Origin: Myxococcales bacterium UBA1660
GTDB taxonomy: Bacteria > Myxococcota_A > Polyangia > Polyangiales > Houyiibacteriaceae
Direction: 5' to 3'
Assembly: GCA_002320815.1 (NCBI GenBank)
Contig: DCLA01000100.1
Span: 1-27,264 of the forward strand
Length of the DNA stretch: 27,264 nt
The notes beneath the pieces were generated by a model. That model saw only the letters and a program-made list of their open reading frames with translations. It was not told where the DNA came from and did not search any database. Shown in pieces: positions 6,437 to 15,626 of this stretch (positions within the stretch are counted from its first letter, which is position 1; each line of letters starts with the position of its first letter). Both the position numbers and the translations under genes were made by a program.

Positions 6437-7462
6437 ATGCGATCGACGACCCCGCGCATCACCCCCATCCCGACCCTCGTGCTCGCTCTTGCCCTCGGCG
6501 CCGCGTCCCTCGTCGGCGCCCGCGCCGAGGCGCAACGTTCCTCCACGGTGGACCTGCGCGAGCTCGAGCTCGCCCGGGATGGGCGCCGCAACGGACAGCT
6601 CGCGCTCCACTTCGCGCTGGCCCGCGGCGCGCGCCCCGACGTGCAGCTCCACGTCTCCGTCGACGGCGCCCGGCGCGACCGCGAGCTGGTGGCGACCCTC
6701 GACGCCCGCGCGGGGTGGATCCCCCTGGGGCGCTCCGGCCGGGTGACCAGCGTGATGATCCGCGCCACCGATCGCCGCGGCCGCGTGCTCCCCATGGAGC
6801 TCGGCCGGGGCCTGGTGGTCACCGCGGTGGAGCTCACCAGCGACGTAGTGGTCGATCGCGCCGACGTCGATCGCCGCTGGGGCGGCCAGCAGCCCGCACC
6901 GGTCTACGGGCAGCCGAACGACCCCGGCTACGGGCAGCCGGTCTACGATCCTCCCCAGCGACGGCCCGGGCGACCGGTGAACGACGGGCGTCCCGGGAAC
7001 CGGCCCACCCTGAGCGCGATCGACGCCGCCTGCGACCGAGCCTTCGTGGGTCAGGCCGCCGAGTCCCAGTGCCTGAGCCTCATGCGCGGCGTGCCCTCCG
7101 CCGAAGCCACCATCGCCGCGTGCGACCGGGCCTTCGTGGGCGACGACGGCGCCCTCGCGTGTCTCCGCACTCGCCCGGACCCGGCGAGCGTGGCGGCCTG
7201 CGACCAGGCCTTCGTGGGCGACGCCGGCGCCCTGCAGTGCCTCGAGAGCCGCGCCACCCCCCAGGCCATCGCCAGCTGTGACCGCATGCTCGTGGGCGAC
7301 GCCAACGCGCTCCGCTGCCTGGCCATCGTGGGCCGCAGCCGCGCCTCGAACGCCCAGGTCGACGAGGCCTTCCAGGTCTGCAGCCGCCGCATCGGCGAAG
7401 ACGCCGAGCTCGCCTGCCTCCAGGACGTCTTCGCCGGCAACGGCCGCCGCCGCCGCCGCTGA
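6437..7462 (+). CDS. Secreted protein with five CDxAFVGD repeats
   Basis: A 341-residue protein of unrecognised family. It has a signal peptide (residues 1 to about 32, cleavage probably after ARAEA) and no lipobox, so it is probably periplasmic or secreted. Residues 35-140 form a beta-rich domain (VDLRELELARDGRRNGQLALHFAL... SDVVVDRADVDRRW). Residues 145-195 are a Pro/Gly/Gln-rich linker with PVYGQP repeats. From about residue 193 there are five tandem units of 28-35 residues, each pairing CDxAFVGD or a variant with A(L)xCL about ten residues later, so every unit has two cysteines. The tail is five arginines encoded by a CGC/CGCC run. The start is supported by AGGAGAG 6 bases before the ATG. 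The last unit is the most diverged. No function is proposed. Confidence 0.75.
   Translation: MRSTTPRITPIPTLVLALALGAASLVGARAEAQRSSTVDLRELELARDGRRNGQLALHFALARGARPDVQLHVSVDGARRDRELVATLDARAGWIPLGRSGRVTSVMIRATDRRGRVLPMELGRGLVVTAVELTSDVVVDRADVDRRWGGQQPAPVYGQPNDPGYGQPVYDPPQRRPGRPVNDGRPGNRPTLSAIDAACDRAFVGQAAESQCLSLMRGVPSAEATIAACDRAFVGDDGALACLRTRPDPASVAACDQAFVGDAGALQCLESRATPQAIASCDRMLVGDANALRCLAIVGRSRASNAQVDEAFQVCSRRIGEDAELACLQDVFAGNGRRRRR
7015..7433 (+). repeat. Five in-frame two-cysteine coding repeats
   Basis: The units begin ACDRAFVGQAAESQCL, ACDRAFVGDDGALACL, ACDQAFVGDAGALQCL, SCDRMLVGDANALRCL and VCSRRIGEDAELACL. The spacing between the two cysteines is 12-13 residues in every unit, suggesting a disulfide-closed helical hairpin repeated five times. 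The nucleotide sequence is diverged between units, so the expansion is old. Confidence 0.75.
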
Positions 7463-7466
7463 GCCC

Positions 7467-8444
7467 TCATGGGCGCGTCGGGCCCTCGCGGTCGAGCACG
7501 TTCGAGGCGGCGCGGATGGCGTCGGCCGAGACCTCGAGGGCCTGGCCTCCCGCCACCCGCGCGGCGAGGAGTTCGAGGGCGGGCGCGATGACGCTGAAGT
7601 GATCGAGCCCGGGTACCTCGACGAGCCGGACCGGCGCTTCCCCTCGATACTCCTCGAAGAGCGCGAGCGCGTCGGCGTTGCCGTCGTCGCTGCCCTCTAC
7701 GACCACGGTGGGCACTCGGATTTGTTCCACCCACTCGACGGGAGCCCGGAGCTTCGCCTCGAATCCATCGTCGAGATCGGTCGGCAGACATCCGCTGCCT
7801 CCGTAGCCCCGTGGATCGGCGACCGGACCGAGCGCGATCACTCCGGCCACCTCGTCGGTGCTTTCGGCGACCAGCAGCGCCATCGTACCGCCGGTGCTGT
7901 GGCCCCCCACGTACACCCGCTCGGGGTCCACATCCGGTCGCGTGGCGAGGAAGCGTACCGCGGCGATGACATCGTCGACCTCGCCGAAGAAGCACTCCCG
8001 CTCACCGGGGTTGCCCATCGACCCGCGGAGAGAGGGATACATCATCGGGATACCGGCCTCGCGGAAGGCGCGGCCACTCTGGTCGTTCGAGCGCGGCGCT
8101 TCGGCCCACGGAACCTGGGTTAGTCCGAAGTAGAAGCCGCCGACGATCCACACGATGGCGGGCCCGGGCTCCGCGTCGCGGACCGGAGAGACATAGGCCA
8201 GGTTCTCGCCTAGTGGCGCGGGGTAGCGAACGACCTCGAAGACGCCGTCCGGTGGCTCGGGCGGAGCCTCGGCGTCCCACGCTTCGACGTGGATTGCTGT
8301 CTCGTGGGTGAGCCGCTCCTCGCGGAGGAGAAGGGACTCCCCCTCCAGGCCAACGCTGAAGTCCGAGTCCGGACTGCACGGCCCGCACCCGACGACTGTC
8401 ACGGAAAGAATCAGCGAGAACCCGAGGGCACGGTTGGCGAACAC
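7467..8444 (-). CDS. Alpha/beta-hydrolase fold lipoprotein
   Basis: A 325-residue exported esterase/peptidase-like hydrolase. The signal peptide MFANRALGFSLILSVTVVGC has a lipobox at Cys20. The nucleophile elbow is GGHSTGG (Ser183), the probable acid is in EGSDDG (Asp253 or 254), and the His is in PGLDHFSVI (His282). The oxyanion-side segment AIVWIVGGFYFG replaces the usual HGG. The order and spacing fit the S9/dienelactone-hydrolase-like branch, but the substrate is unknown. GTG at 8444 is the furthest upstream start possible, because an in-frame TAG lies 12 bases before it. The gene stands alone on its transcript and converges with the repeat protein, stops 4 bases apart. Its base composition is slightly less GC-rich than the neighbours. 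Confidence 0.85.
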   Translation of the reverse strand: MFANRALGFSLILSVTVVGCGPCSPDSDFSVGLEGESLLLREERLTHETAIHVEAWDAEAPPEPPDGVFEVVRYPAPLGENLAYVSPVRDAEPGPAIVWIVGGFYFGLTQVPWAEAPRSNDQSGRAFREAGIPMMYPSLRGSMGNPGERECFFGEVDDVIAAVRFLATRPDVDPERVYVGGHSTGGTMALLVAESTDEVAGVIALGPVADPRGYGGSGCLPTDLDDGFEAKLRAPVEWVEQIRVPTVVVEGSDDGNADALALFEEYRGEAPVRLVEVPGLDHFSVIAPALELLAARVAGGQALEVSADAIRAASNVLDREGPTRP

Positions 8445-8553
8445 TTGCTCGCTCTATCACGTTGCGCGCGATGAGCATTCGGCTTTCGTGGGATCGGGTT
8501 CGGGATGCACGGCTCGCACACGGCCAAGCTCGATGCGCGAGCGCTCCCCGAGC

Positions 8554-10089
8554 TCAGCCGAGGATGTAGGGGAGGGGGTCGTCGCAGCTCGCGTAGAGGG
8601 CGTCCTGGTCGTACTGCATGCTCATCCACCCGGGCTGGGGGACCGAGCTGGAGAAGGCGGTGCGGCCGTCGACCTGCCACTCGCTCCGGGGGATCCCCAT
8701 CGCGTCCAGGTAGGTGGTGTGCCACTGGAAGAAGCAGGCGCCCCGGCGGCGCTCGGCGTTCTTGTAGAGCCGGTCGTCCTCGCGGAAGGGCGTCGCGGTG
8801 CGGTCCCGCATGTCCAGGTAGTGGCCGGTGTTCAACACGTTGCCGCCGCCGATGGAGACGATGGGGATCGAGTCCCCGTTGTGCGTGGAGGCGCCCGCTT
8901 CGTGGGCCCACCAGACCAGGGTGGAGTCCAGCATGGAGCCCTCGCCTTCGGGGAGGTCCTGGAGCTTGGTGGCCAGGTCGAGCATGCCCTGGGCGAAGAG
9001 GTTCCGGTTGCCCTCGGTGAGCTTCTGCTCGAGGCGGGTGAGGGTGGCGCCGTCGGTCACCGAGCCGCCGCCGCCGGCGGCGTTGTGGGCCACCTCGTGG
9101 TAGCCGCCGTCGGCGTCCATCCCGTCGTGCCAGGGCGCGGTGGTGCGGATGACCGCGATGCGGCTGGTGTCGCACATGAAGCCGGCGAGGATGACGTCGT
9201 TGAGGATCTGGTAGTTGCCGGGGTTCCAGTTCCAGAGGTTGTTGGCGATCCCCTCGGGCCGCGTCACCGCGCCGCAGTGCGCGCCGACGGGCGTGTTCAG
9301 CGAGCTCTGCAGATCGCTGAGCCGATCCATGTACTGCCGGAGGGCCTCGCGGTCCGCGGAGCCCAGGCGCGCACCGGCGCCGTGGGCGCCGCCCTCCAGG
9401 CGCCGGTAGCTCTCCATCACCCGGTCCAGGGGCGGCGGGCGCGAGACGGAGGGATCGGGGTCGACGTAGAGCAGGTCGAAGAGCGAGGAGGCGCCGTCGC
9501 CGGGCACCGGCTGGAAGCCGCCGGTGCGGTTCACCGGGTCCACCCACTCCACGCTCATCGCGTCGTGGCCGAAGTTCATGATGCGGCGCCGGGGCACCGA
9601 CTCGTAGAACGAGGACGAGTAGGCCATCACCACGTCCGAGGTCGCCTGCTCCGGCGTGGGCTCGTTGTGGTTGTTGGACATGTCGCCGTAGTTGCCGAGC
9701 ACGTGCCGCGCGTGGCCGTAGTAGAAGGGCACGTCGAGGCCGCGGATGACGTTCATCTTCTGGACGAGCGTCTCGGTGAGCCGGTCCCCGGGCGCCCGGA
9801 GGACGTCGCTGACCACCCGGTCGCTGCCGTCCATGCGCGAGGTGAGGGCGCCGTGGTGGCAGGTGTGCAGGTGCTCGAAGCTCTCGTCGGCGAGGCTGGC
9901 GTCGGGGAACATGTGCTCCTGCCAGACGCCGCCGTGCTCGGACATGATGGCCACCATGCGCTTGGGTCCGGCGGGGGGCTGGGCCTTGGCGTGGCTGCCG
10001 CGGAGCAGGCTGGGCAGGGCGGGGATGCTGAGGGCGAACCCACCCGCGCCGAGGAGGAAGAAGCGTCGTCCGATCTTGCGTACGGTCAT
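8554..10089 (-). CDS. DUF1552 domain protein with Tat signal
   Basis: The 511-residue product matches the DUF1552 family found in myxobacteria, planctomycetes and relatives. It is probably exported folded by the Tat system: the N-terminus has RRFFLLGAGGFALSIPALPSLL (twin Arg at residues 8-9) followed by an AKAQ cleavage region. Conserved-looking stretches include MSEHGGVWQEHMFPD, RHVLGNYGDMSNNHN, ATSDVVMAYS, and STLVWWAHEAGASTHNGDSIPIVSIGGG near the C-terminal third. The fold resembles the DUF1501/sulfatase-like group, inferred from family knowledge only. It starts 13 bases after the stop of the DUF1592 gene, its usual partner, so the two form an operon. GAGAGAC upstream of the ATG is a fair ribosome site. 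The biochemical role of the pair is unknown. Confidence 0.9.
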   Translation of the reverse strand: MTVRKIGRRFFLLGAGGFALSIPALPSLLRGSHAKAQPPAGPKRMVAIMSEHGGVWQEHMFPDASLADESFEHLHTCHHGALTSRMDGSDRVVSDVLRAPGDRLTETLVQKMNVIRGLDVPFYYGHARHVLGNYGDMSNNHNEPTPEQATSDVVMAYSSSFYESVPRRRIMNFGHDAMSVEWVDPVNRTGGFQPVPGDGASSLFDLLYVDPDPSVSRPPPLDRVMESYRRLEGGAHGAGARLGSADREALRQYMDRLSDLQSSLNTPVGAHCGAVTRPEGIANNLWNWNPGNYQILNDVILAGFMCDTSRIAVIRTTAPWHDGMDADGGYHEVAHNAAGGGGSVTDGATLTRLEQKLTEGNRNLFAQGMLDLATKLQDLPEGEGSMLDSTLVWWAHEAGASTHNGDSIPIVSIGGGNVLNTGHYLDMRDRTATPFREDDRLYKNAERRRGACFFQWHTTYLDAMGIPRSEWQVDGRTAFSSSVPQPGWMSMQYDQDALYASCDDPLPYILG

Positions 10090-10102
10090 CGTGGGTCTCT
10101 CG

Positions 10103-11863
10103 TCAGTTGGCGGCGCGGACGCGGAAGGAGGGGGCGAGGACGACCGCGGAGAGCACCTCGCTCAGCGGTCGGTCGGCGTCGATGGCCTCGTCGAGCTCGG
10201 CGAGCAGGCAGCCATCCTGGGCGGGGTCCTCGGCGCGGGCGAGGGCGAAGCGGAGGTAGTGGCGGGCGAAGCAGGCGCCGACCTTCTCGCTCTCGTAGAG
10301 GGTCTCGGCCAGGGCGGCCGCGCCGGCGATGGAGCCGTCGGCTTCGGTCATGGTGGCCGAGTCGTCGATGGTCAGCTCGGCGGTCACCGCGCCCTCGGCG
10401 TCGAAGAGGGGCTCCGAGTCGCGGTACTGGCCGATGGGACCGAAGCGCTCGAGGGCGTAGCCGGTGGGGTTGATGCGCCCGTGACAGTTGTTGCAGGCCG
10501 AGGACCCGGTGAGGATCTCGGTGGCCTCGCGAGAGCCGGTCTCGGAGCGGTCCACGATGGGCAGGTTGTCCATGGCGCCGCCCGGCGCGGCGGGCAGGTA
10601 GTCGCAGGTGATCTGCCGGCGGACGAAGACGCCGCGGAGGATCGGGTGGGTGATCGAGTTGATGTTGGGCAGCGCCACGTCGGCGCGGGCCAGGAGCAGG
10701 CCCACCCGCGAGAGCATGCCCTTGCGCTCCGGCGGGAGGAGCACGGTCTCGCCCTCGGCCGCGGGCTCCACCCCGTAGATGGCCGCCAGGCGCGGGTCCT
10801 GGGTGGTGCTCACCTCGCTGAGGAAGAAGTCCCGGAAGGTGCCGCCGGTCCGCAGCGTGTGCAGCAGGAGGTCGACGGGCTCGGCGCGGACCGCGTCGTC
10901 GAAGCTGGCGTCGAGGCCGAGGTCGCCGGCGATGTGATCGAAGTCGGCGCCCGACCCGGTGCTCGCCGGGTTGAGCTGGTCGAAGCGGAGCCACTCCTCG
11001 ACGAAGACCTGGAGGCTCTGGCGGGCGCGCTCGTCGCCGAGCACGCGCTCCACCTGGGCCTGCCAACCGTCGGCGGTGAGCAGGTGCCCCGACTCGGCCT
11101 CGGCGAAGAGCTCCTCGTCGGGCATCGTGTCCCAGAAGTGGTAGCTGAGGCGGGCGGCGGCCTCGTAGGGCGTGAGCGCGCCGGTGCCCTCGATGTGGAA
11201 GAGGAAGTTCGGCTGGGCGAAGAGGACCACGAAGAGGTCCTGGAGCGCGGCCAGGTCCAGGGCGTCGCCGCCGTCGTAGACCTCGTCGCGGTAGAAGGCG
11301 CGCTCGGCGTCGTCGAGGGGGCGCCGGTGGGTCAGGCGACCGACGCGATCGACCAGCTCGTCGACGCAGGCGGCGTCGTTAGCCGGGTCCTCGTCGGTGG
11401 CGCAGGTGGATCCCATCGCGTCCAGGGCGGCGGGCTGGGCCAGCGCGGCGCCGAGGGCCGAGCTGAGCCGATGGTGCGCGCTGACCGCGGCCTCGCCGAC
11501 GGTGGTGTCCGCGCGGAAGAAGAGCTTCTGGCCCTCCTGGACGTCGCTCTCGGCGCGCAGGTCCTGGGGGATGGCGCCCAGGTCGCCCTCGATGGACGCG
11601 AGCAGCGCGCCGGCTTCGGCTTCCGGCAGCAGCCGGCGCACGGTGTCCTGGACCGTGTGCTGCAGCTGGGTGCGCGAGAGGCGCCGCATTACCGAGGGGG
11701 TCTCGGTGGCCGCTTCGTCGCACACGAAGTCCACCTCGCCGGAGCGGTACTCCGTGTCCGGTGGGGTCCAAGAGTTGCTCCCGATGGTCCCCTGACAGCC
11801 CATGGGGACGAGGAGCGCGGCGCTCGCGCCGAGCAGCGCGAGCGGCGAAGGGCATCGTCGCAT
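10103..11863 (-). CDS. DUF1592/DUF1588-type lipoprotein with c-type haem motif
   Basis: A 586-residue exported protein with the domain order DUF1587/1595-DUF1592-DUF1588-DUF1585. Lipobox Cys23 (LLVPMGC) predicts membrane anchoring. Recognisable family blocks are RRLSRTQLQHTV (about 60-71), RLTHRRPLDDAERAFY, AQPNFLFHIE, YEAAARLSYHFWDTMPDEEL, PERKGMLSRVGLLL, HPILRGVFVRRQITCDYLP and ATEILTGSSACNNCHGRINPTGYALERF. The last holds C457-x-x-C460-H461, a covalent haem c site, so electron transfer in the periplasm is plausible. It is the first gene of an operon with DUF1552. The leader upstream is unusually AT-rich and full of inverted repeats. These pairs are common in myxobacteria, but substrate and pathway are unknown. 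Confidence 0.9.
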   Translation of the reverse strand: MRRCPSPLALLGASAALLVPMGCQGTIGSNSWTPPDTEYRSGEVDFVCDEAATETPSVMRRLSRTQLQHTVQDTVRRLLPEAEAGALLASIEGDLGAIPQDLRAESDVQEGQKLFFRADTTVGEAAVSAHHRLSSALGAALAQPAALDAMGSTCATDEDPANDAACVDELVDRVGRLTHRRPLDDAERAFYRDEVYDGGDALDLAALQDLFVVLFAQPNFLFHIEGTGALTPYEAAARLSYHFWDTMPDEELFAEAESGHLLTADGWQAQVERVLGDERARQSLQVFVEEWLRFDQLNPASTGSGADFDHIAGDLGLDASFDDAVRAEPVDLLLHTLRTGGTFRDFFLSEVSTTQDPRLAAIYGVEPAAEGETVLLPPERKGMLSRVGLLLARADVALPNINSITHPILRGVFVRRQITCDYLPAAPGGAMDNLPIVDRSETGSREATEILTGSSACNNCHGRINPTGYALERFGPIGQYRDSEPLFDAEGAVTAELTIDDSATMTEADGSIAGAAALAETLYESEKVGACFARHYLRFALARAEDPAQDGCLLAELDEAIDADRPLSEVLSAVVLAPSFRVRAAN

Positions 11864-11941
11864 CGGGCGTAGGATGCCCGAGGCGGGGAAAGCGGCTCAG
11901 CCGGGAATGCACTTTTCGGACAGGCGTCTCATTGGTGATTC

Positions 11942-12007
11942 TCAGGTGCCGCCAAACCTGAATTTCACGGATCCGTGAAAGTGACGGAGATGGCCGTTGA
12001 ACGGCCA
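11942..12007. repeat. Cluster of three inverted repeats upstream of the DUF1592-DUF1552 operon
   Basis: Within 66 bases lie TCAGGT/ACCTGA (11942-11947 with 11956-11961), the perfect 18-bp palindrome TTTCACGGATCCGTGAAA (11963-11980), and TGGCCGT/ACGGCCA (11991-11997 with 12001-12007, 3-base loop). The stretch is visibly richer in A and T than surrounding DNA. It lies 78-144 bases upstream of the operon start, where operators or an attenuating RNA leader would sit. The symmetric centre element is the best operator candidate. Its binding protein is unknown. Confidence 0.55.
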
Positions 12008-12056
12008 AGGTATGTCTGAGGCGGCTCGTTTTTCCGATTTCAAAACCGAAAATTGC

Positions 12057-12075
12057 GAGTTTCAGTGTGAAACTC
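12057..12075 (-). terminator. Intrinsic-type terminator, minus strand
   Basis: GAGTTTCA/TGAAACTC forms a perfect 8-bp stem with a 3-base loop. On the minus strand it is followed by GCAATTTTCGGTTTT, a T-rich tail that is rare in this GC-rich DNA. It would end the transcript coming from the Uma2 gene at 13183. The stop codon of the 28-codon ORF falls inside the stem. Confidence 0.6.
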
Positions 12076-12148
12076 CGAGCGCCCGATCGACCTCGGGCAC
12101 CCAATCGAACACCGCCAGCACCAGCTCGCTCCCGTCGTCGTCGGCCAT
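12062..12148 (-). CDS. Possible 28-residue small protein
   Basis: A short ORF (MADDDGSELVLAVFDWVPEVDRALGVSH) begins 47 bases after the stop of the frameshifted gene. A purine-rich GGAGGCGGAG lies just upstream of its ATG, one of the stronger ribosome sites in the window. It has an acidic N-terminus and an amphipathic centre. It could be a genuine small protein, the 5' remnant of a larger lost gene, or chance. The stop lies in a terminator-like hairpin, which fits the end of an operon. Confidence 0.35.
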   Translation of the reverse strand: MADDDGSELVLAVFDWVPEVDRALGVSH

Positions 12149-12195
12149 GTCGCTCCGCCTCCGACTCTGCGACTACCCCCGGCGGGTGCCCCCCG

Positions 12196-12614
12196 TCAAT
12201 CGCGCTCCCACTCGACCCAGTAGGCGCGGGCAGCGGCGTCGAGGGCGGCGAGGGCCAGCGGCGTGCCGTCGTCGAGGCGCCGCGGTCGCGGTAGCGAAGG
12301 GGCAGGGTGCCGGTGTCGGCGTCGACGTCCACGCCGCCCGGCACGGGGCGGGCGCCGAGGATCGACGCCGTGCCCACGTCCGGCTCGGACCGCTCGGCGC
12401 CATGGGGCTGGAAGGCGACCGGGCCGCACTCGCGGAGGAGGAGTCGGAAGGAGTCGCCCGGCCCGGGGAAGCGCTCGCGAAGGTAGGGGATGGTAACCGT
12501 GAGGGTGACCTCGGGGCCCACGCGCTCGAGCGCCGTGACCGTCCCGTCGTGCAGGAGATTCCAGACCTCGACGCCGGCCGGCGTCCACTGGTCTCGGCCA
12601 CCATCGAGCGTCAC
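12196..12614 (-). pseudogene. Hypothetical gene coupled to Uma2, apparent frameshift
   Basis: The GTG at 12614 overlaps the stop of the upstream Uma2 gene (GTGA), implying coupled translation. The first 111 codons read as a normal beta-rich protein (EVWNLLHDGTVTALERVGPEVTLTVTIPYLRERF... DADTGTLPLRYRDRG). Near position 12280 coding character jumps to another frame, which gives RLDDGTPLALAALDAAARAYWVEWERD and a stop at 12196. Reading straight on in the first frame gives Arg/Ser/Pro-rich shadow-type sequence into the next gene. One missing base in CGCGGCGCC explains this, whether by mutation or sequencing error. The joined product would be about 138 residues. I do not recognise the family. No slippery heptamer is seen, so programmed frameshifting is unlikely. 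Confidence 0.6.
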
Positions 12615-13183
12615 GGGGCCGCGCTGCTCCGGCGGTCGGCGTAGAGCTCGTCGATGGGCAGGGTCACGCCCTGGGACTCCAGCTCGGCATGCTCGCCCGG
12701 ACCGTAGCTCCGGAGGATCCAGGCGTTTCCATCGCGCCGGAAGATCTCCAGGCGCGGCTCGTCCTGGGAGACCAGGACGTACTCGCGGAGCGATGGGAGC
12801 TGTTGATAGTGCCGGAACTTCTCGCCGCGGTCCGAGGCCTCGGTGGAGGGCGAGAGCACCTCGACGACGATCGACGGGTTGGTGATGGCGTTGGGATCGC
12901 TGGAGGACGCCAGCTCGGGTCCGCAGACGACGACCGCGTCGGCGAAGGTGGTGCGGTTGGTGGCCTCCACGCGGATGGCGAGGTCGCTGCTGTAGACGGC
13001 GCAATCCGAGCCCGCGAGCGCGCGGTGCAGCGCGGCGGTGACGCTGGCGGCGAGGCGCGCGTGCGTCGGTGTGCCGCCGGTCATCGCGTAGATCACGCCA
13101 TCGACGAACTCGAGCTTCGACTCCGACGCCGCCAGGCGCCGGAGGTATTCGTCGTACGAGGCGCGTTCGACCGCTTCGCCCAT
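12611..13183 (-). CDS. Uma2 family (DUF820) PD-(D/E)xK nuclease-like protein
   Basis: A canonical 190-residue Uma2 protein: YDEYLRRLAASESKLEFVDGVIYAMTGGTPTHARLAASV, then FADAVVVCG (putative catalytic Asp), NPSIVVEVLSPSTEASDRGEKFRHYQQLPSLREYVLVSQD (Glu and Lys of the PD-(D/E)xK set) and a C-terminal LPIDELYAD. All expected residues are present. It is only distantly similar to the Uma2 at 2117-2731, so the two are not recent duplicates. The ATG at 13183 has a TACCGT box 6 bases upstream and only a weak ribosome site (GCGGGC). It is first in a unit with the frameshifted gene, with which it overlaps by 4 bases. Confidence 0.9.
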   Translation of the reverse strand: MGEAVERASYDEYLRRLAASESKLEFVDGVIYAMTGGTPTHARLAASVTAALHRALAGSDCAVYSSDLAIRVEATNRTTFADAVVVCGPELASSSDPNAITNPSIVVEVLSPSTEASDRGEKFRHYQQLPSLREYVLVSQDEPRLEIFRRDGNAWILRSYGPGEHAELESQGVTLPIDELYADRRSSAAP

Positions 13184-13189
13184 GCCCGC

Positions 13190-13195
13190 ACGGTA
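13190..13195 (-). promoter_or_regulatory. TACCGT box, candidate leaderless start of Uma2
   Basis: TACCGT ends 6 bases before the ATG at 13183, within the context GCTACCGTGCGGGC-ATG. It keeps the TANNNT core seen before other genes here that lack a Shine-Dalgarno. Confidence 0.35.
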
Positions 13196-13253
13196 GCACG
13201 CGCGATGGACGCGGGTTCCGCGCGGCGGTGTCGGCGAGCAGGGCGCCGCGGGG

Positions 13254-13598
13254 TCAGCGGCGTTCGCGGACGCGGCAGTCGCCGCCGACCTCGCAGGCCT
13301 CGATGAGGATCTCCACCGGGCGCTTCACGTCGATGGCGCGGGCGGTGGTGACGTTGGACGGGCGCAGGGCGGGGCTCACGCCGCACTTCAAGCCGTCGTC
13401 TTCCTGGCGCACGCACCAGTGGACGCGGACGGGGTTGGCGCAGCGGTTCTGGAGCTGGGCCTCGAAGCGCTCGCCGGCCCAGCGGGTGCCGGCCTGCTGG
13501 ATGCAGTGGTCGTAGGAGGCGGCCATGGACGAGGTGCTGGGGAGGACCAGCAGCGCGAAGGCGACCAGGAAGAGGGCGACGAAGGAGCGGTGGGTCAT
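13254..13598 (-). CDS. Small secreted six-cysteine protein
   Basis: A 114-residue protein with a Sec signal peptide (MTHRSFVALFLVAFALLVLPSTSSMAAS). The mature part is about 85 residues with six cysteines in a regular pattern (DHCIQQAG, NRCANPVRVHWCVRQEDDGLKCG, EACEVGGDCRVRERR). RCANPVRVHWC suggests a compact beta domain stabilised by disulfides. I do not recognise a named family, and function is unknown. The ATG at 13598 is the natural signal-peptide start, because the longer in-frame reading upstream is a shadow of mmsA. No clear Shine-Dalgarno is seen. It lies 70 bases downstream of the preceding transcription unit's start (13183) and faces the same way, but is separated by the Uma2 promoter region. 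Confidence 0.75.
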   Translation of the reverse strand: MTHRSFVALFLVAFALLVLPSTSSMAASYDHCIQQAGTRWAGERFEAQLQNRCANPVRVHWCVRQEDDGLKCGVSPALRPSNVTTARAIDVKRPVEILIEACEVGGDCRVRERR

Positions 13599-13930
13599 GA
13601 CGGGGTGCTGCGGGCGCACGCTCGCCGTCGAGCGAGGGCGGGCCCTTCTCGTGAAGACGCTGGGTTGGGGGCGCGTCCGGCTCGGGCTCGCCACGGCGAT
13701 CCGCCGAGTCCGGGTGCGTCGCGACTCCAAAGCAATCGGTGTGCCCAGCGCGAGGTGCGAGCCCATGCGACATCGGCGCCCCCGCGATCCCCGGGAGAAA
13801 CGCGAGGGAGGGGCCCGAGGTCGCGGGTTCGGCGTTGCCTCGCCGCACGGCACCGGCGACGGGACCATCCGGCGCCGGCGGATCCGGTGGCCACCCCAAC
13901 GGGTGTACGCGGCGGTACGCCCCGGCGCGC
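13599..13930. other. 332-base intergenic gap between mmsA and the small secreted protein
   Basis: No convincing gene or RNA is visible. Small structures noted: a CACCC/GGGTG hairpin just past the mmsA stop and the palindrome CCGGCGCCGG (13869-13878). These could contribute to mmsA termination, but no T tract follows. The right part presumably contains the promoter of the gene at 13598, which I could not place. Confidence 0.5.
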
Positions 13931-15412
<1,482 letters not shown>

Positions 15413-15613
15413 CTCGTCATTCCTCGTCGTCGTCGGCGCCCCTTTCACGGACTGGGCGCGAAGGGTTCGCAGTGACACGACGCGGCCCGAGCGTCCAGTC
15501 CCGCGGAAGGAGCGGTGCGCGCGTGCGGCCGGGCGAAGACGGCTGGCCGAGCGCGCGGACGCATCGAGCCGCGTCGCGTTCTCGCGCGAGGGAAGGTCCG
15601 GCGGCGCGGCCCG

Positions 15614-15619
15614 TACACT
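15614..15619 (+). promoter_or_regulatory. TACACT box, candidate leaderless start of the giant lipoprotein
   Basis: TACACT ends 7 bases before the ATG at 15627, and no Shine-Dalgarno separates them. The following CGGCGCC is identical to the seven bases between the TACCCT box and the GTG of the sensor kinase at 27132. Confidence 0.4.
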
Positions 15620-15626
15620 CGGCGCC

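Noticed and set aside
11379..12280. Continuation of the Uma2-coupled gene in its first frame through the intergenic region
   Set aside because: After 12280 the translation turns into Arg/Ser/Pro-rich sequence and then overlaps the DUF1592 gene. Coding signal clearly continues in another frame instead.
13869..13878. CCGGCGCCGG palindrome as an operator or terminator
   Set aside because: Short GC-only palindromes are expected often in DNA of this composition, and it has no T tract or paired partner site.
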